A stretch of 7,613 bases of DNA from an uncultured Neisseriaceae bacterium (lineage in GTDB: Bacteria > Pseudomonadota > Gammaproteobacteria > Burkholderiales > UBA11063), in the NCBI GenBank assembly GCA_937952895.1, contig CALFYC010000130.1:1-7613 (forward strand). Direction: 5' to 3'. The translations under genes and the position numbers were made by a program. Shown one piece after another: positions 6,801 through 7,613 of this stretch; positions within the stretch are counted from its first letter, which is position 1; the number at the start of each line of letters is the position of its first letter. The notes below the pieces were generated by a model, which saw only the letters and a list, made by a program, of their open reading frames with translations, was not told the origin of the DNA and did not search any database.

Positions 6801-7117
6801 CCAGATGGCACTAAGTCAAGTTCAAATGTTTTGTTATCATTCAAAACAAATGACTGTTCGTATCCCGTGAATTCAACATTTGATGGAACTACATATTCTT
6901 CAGATTGTGTTCCTATTGATGCCGCCACACTTTGTGTAAATCTTTCTGGCTCAACGTTTGCTCCATTTGATATTCCGTATAGATTACCTATTGCAGATTC
7001 AACTGAATCAAATACTAAATCTAAATCATTAACTAAATCTGTTATAGTTGACGCTGTTACAAAACCATCTACATCTTCTATAAATGGTGGACTGAATAGG
7101 TCTCCAAGTTCAGACAT
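3875..7117 (-). CDS. Large phage tail-fibre-like protein with gp10-type C-terminal tip, 1080 residues
   Basis: A virion protein, probably a tail fibre or baseplate-attached fibre that contacts the host. The N-terminal ~330 residues are likely the attachment part, though no family is recognised. Residues ~330-880 form a long Asn/Thr/Ser/Ile-rich beta shaft with loosely repeated strand-turn units (for example VYDVGSLNKCDIEVKDIYAH). SSPTDATNKGYVDAAVAA at ~865-885 is a common phage fibre motif, followed by a coiled-coil linker with two ARIAAD units. The tip from ~952 (WPIGSVY, LLGFGTWFP, FGTLNQVGG, ending NLPPYTVSQKWRRTA) resembles the C-terminal domain of T4 gp10-like and other short-fibre proteins, but lacks the usual His-rich loop. 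The ATG at 7115-7117 has an AGGAG 6 bases upstream. All ~15 Arg codons read before residue 912 are AGA, whereas the tip mixes AGA with CGN, suggesting the tip was acquired separately. Confidence 0.8.
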   Translation of the reverse strand: MSELGDLFSPPFIEDVDGFVTASTITDLVNDLDLVFDSVESAIGNLYGISNGANVEPERFTQSVAASIGTQSEEYVVPSNVEFTGYEQSFVLNDNKTFELDLVPSGPVLIDDGVHPTSFWTLQLSLKDLSTETDYCIIGTLITFYAPATSFTITYNGIYPSFGKDNYLPNVIPNRILRVTSAIATPTVSNVSGIRYRIVLPTTNSNGYREFEDTLEYGFAPYIEAYVDPLGATECPPQYASVWHKVGSKFKKVKTNAIFIKSNIEYEFTTNEVVTLVDEYAIVLANRGIAEELAATINVLLNHSHNSSDGTSTIAHASLNDLIPVSDNADIKYAGSVLKQNHHPQYMHREGYQNDPGTYNNAMLGDLLLASINPSSLFNNILSDSNKIFFSSTSAGHSLYRRVSNGDLHIASSANGLAISYDDTDISNYALDLAGHKLSNVDSDLMINSISGLTIFQNELEELQNISVDQVLSNTVIANERVHVAESGAIEIGNISITHNSSDIVINGTNNTTNKVIIQTVCDIGTANITNLNIDIINLEGTDKIKFLPAIGLIDTFLAPLTSGGAHFSSAKPLAFTGIGKNTGLSLNNADATEVYANIYTSSENGLIPTNSDHNTYFETGTQDVYFLQDTTSDKTVDGTLYAWNDPGTAGTNVTNLKNWPKSNIYANTLNGNKFKLSQYNAISYTGTLQGLNSNKTIINADNGVLFTRDQSNVYDVGSLNKCDIEVKDIYAHNTITSIITADTSAIQNITVPSGGSFESLGDASFSAPVTINNTLLVGSTLYTSSIVNAGNITTNSMQVTGNISASTLSILSDVAFAGISSVNATFSSVYVGDKIEFTDPGKEIRMNSGAIIGLQMPSISSPTDATNKGYVDAAVAAVGGSSSGALGTEVAARIAADTAEANARIAADNTKADKNGNAGEIFSADDGTSGKEVVNFDQLNAAELRILERAWPIGSVYENEVDLRNPNHPDLLGFGTWFPTQEGLVSVGYHLGDLDFGTLNQVGGNRAIDMSLTVGLTAGTGLYVIDDVVTTPSMGVFSDFINSGDAADTNDIALRFKLDASGSSNLPPYTVSQKWRRTA
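4392..4441. repeat. 17-base direct repeat encoding a doubled 11-residue coiled-coil unit
   Basis: TCTGCTGCTATTCTTGC occurs at 4392-4408 and exactly again at 4425-4441, 33 bases apart. On the coding (minus) strand this gives ARIAAD-TAEAN-ARIAAD, an 11-residue period typical of fibre coiled-coil linkers. It lies just upstream, in the coding direction, of the point where codon use changes, so it is a plausible place for recombination between fibre genes. Confidence 0.7.
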
Positions 7118-7123
7118 GTGTTA

Positions 7124-7128
7124 CTCCT
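7124..7128 (-). promoter_or_regulatory. Ribosome binding site of the fibre gene
   Basis: AGGAG on the minus strand, 6 bases before the ATG at 7115-7117. It overlaps the TAG stop of the preceding gene (7127-7129), which implies coupled translation of the two. Confidence 0.55.
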
Positions 7129-7565
7129 AATATTGGCCTTTTAAGCCTGTAAATAATTGTTTAATATAATCTGCCGTTGTGTTTATTTTGGCATTAATTG
7201 TTTGTGAAGATGTGGCTGTTCTTGAACCATCTGTGTTAATTCTGCCAATTAATATATTGGCATTATATGCGGCCATATAATAAAGACCAGTAAGTTGACT
7301 GTCGTATATTGACCATATATCTTTGTACTGATTAAAGGCGATAATCTTTGTAACAGTATCTACATCGGTATTATATATGAATGGTTCAACCGCTACATCA
7401 TACTCGATTAAAATATCTTCATCTTTAAACAAAGATGAGTCGTTAAATATAATTGTGTCTGGATATACTAAACTGTAATCTGTACCTTCTATAAGACTTG
7501 TTGCATTAGAAGTCAATACAAGAGTTGTTGGGTCGTACCACGCATTAAGTATAGTTGTGTATCCA
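7127..7565 (-). CDS. C-terminal part of a phage tail-associated protein, cut by the contig end
   Basis: The authentic reading frame enters at the contig edge (GYTTILNAWYDP) and runs ~145 residues to a TAG at 7127-7129. The frame stays open past 7565 and would appear to start with a GTG at 7580-7582, giving MCSSDL. Those residues are translated adapter, so the real N-terminus lies outside the window. No family is recognised. The protein is strand-rich with a central EGTDYSLVYPDTIIF-like segment that recalls beta domains in phage tail proteins. It ends in a helix (TTADYIKQLFTGLKGQY). Its stop overlaps the ribosome binding site of the long fibre gene, so the two are in one operon and are probably neighbours in the tail structure. 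Confidence 0.7.
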
Positions 7566-7613
7566 AGATCGGAAGAGCACACGTCTGAACTCCAGTCACG
7601 ATCAGCGATCTCG
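7566..7613 (+). other. Illumina TruSeq-type adapter with index (sequencing artefact)
   Basis: The 34 bases at 7566-7599 match the standard TruSeq index-adapter sequence, beginning AGATCGGAAGAGC and ending CCAGTCAC. They are followed by an 8-base index GATCAGCG (7600-7607), whose first six bases are the TruSeq index 9 code, and then ATCTCG (7608-7613), the start of the post-index adapter part. It is not biological sequence. The true right end of the contig is base 7565. Confidence 0.97.

Noticed and set aside
1..7613. CRISPR array, tRNA, rRNA, insertion sequence, or rho-independent terminators
   Set aside because: I found no regularly spaced repeats, cloverleaf-like segments, transposase motifs, or hairpin-plus-T-run structures on either strand by eye. 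Short or diverged examples could be missed.

Overview
The window is mostly a stretch of tailed-phage (Caudoviricetes) late genes, all on the minus strand, flanked by sequence that does not belong to it. It looks like a metagenomic or virome contig rather than a clean genome segment. The last 48 bases (7566-7613) are an Illumina TruSeq-type adapter with its index. The first ~490 bases appear to come from another, cellular, genome.

Reading the phage part in its direction of transcription (right to left): a tail-associated gene cut by the contig end (7127-7565); a 1080-residue tail-fibre-like protein (3875-7117) with a long beta-rich shaft, a small coiled-coil linker and a gp10-type C-terminal tip; a three-segment holin-like membrane protein (3468-3833); an in-frame fusion of the N-terminal lobe of a GH24 lysozyme with a phage tail collar domain (2880-3467); then three unrecognised proteins of 491, 127 and ~179 residues (1354-2829, 968-1351, 439-978). 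Genes abut or overlap, most have clear Shine-Dalgarno sequences, and no terminator was seen, so this reads as one late operon coding for host recognition and lysis.

The phage part is itself mosaic. Every arginine codon I read in the fibre shaft is AGA, and nearly all are in the 491-residue protein. The fibre tip, holin and lysozyme half (about 3260-4380) use mainly CGN and have visibly higher GC. The collar half of the fusion returns mainly to AGA/AGG. A simple reading is that a 'fibre tip - holin - lysozyme start' cassette from another phage or prophage lies between a fibre shaft and a collar domain. Both joins are in frame. A real recombinant and an assembly chimera both fit; the adapter and the left-hand junction show that artefacts must be excluded first.

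The left end holds a possible promoter and the 5' part of a GxxExxY (PDDEXK_3) gene. This gene stops matching its family near base 489, where it meets the truncated 3' end of the leftmost phage gene head-on. The N-terminus of this protein reminds me of cyanobacterial relatives, but that is memory only. The phage host cannot be fixed from the sequence; the holin and lysozyme style suggests a Gram-negative, possibly gammaproteobacterial, host.
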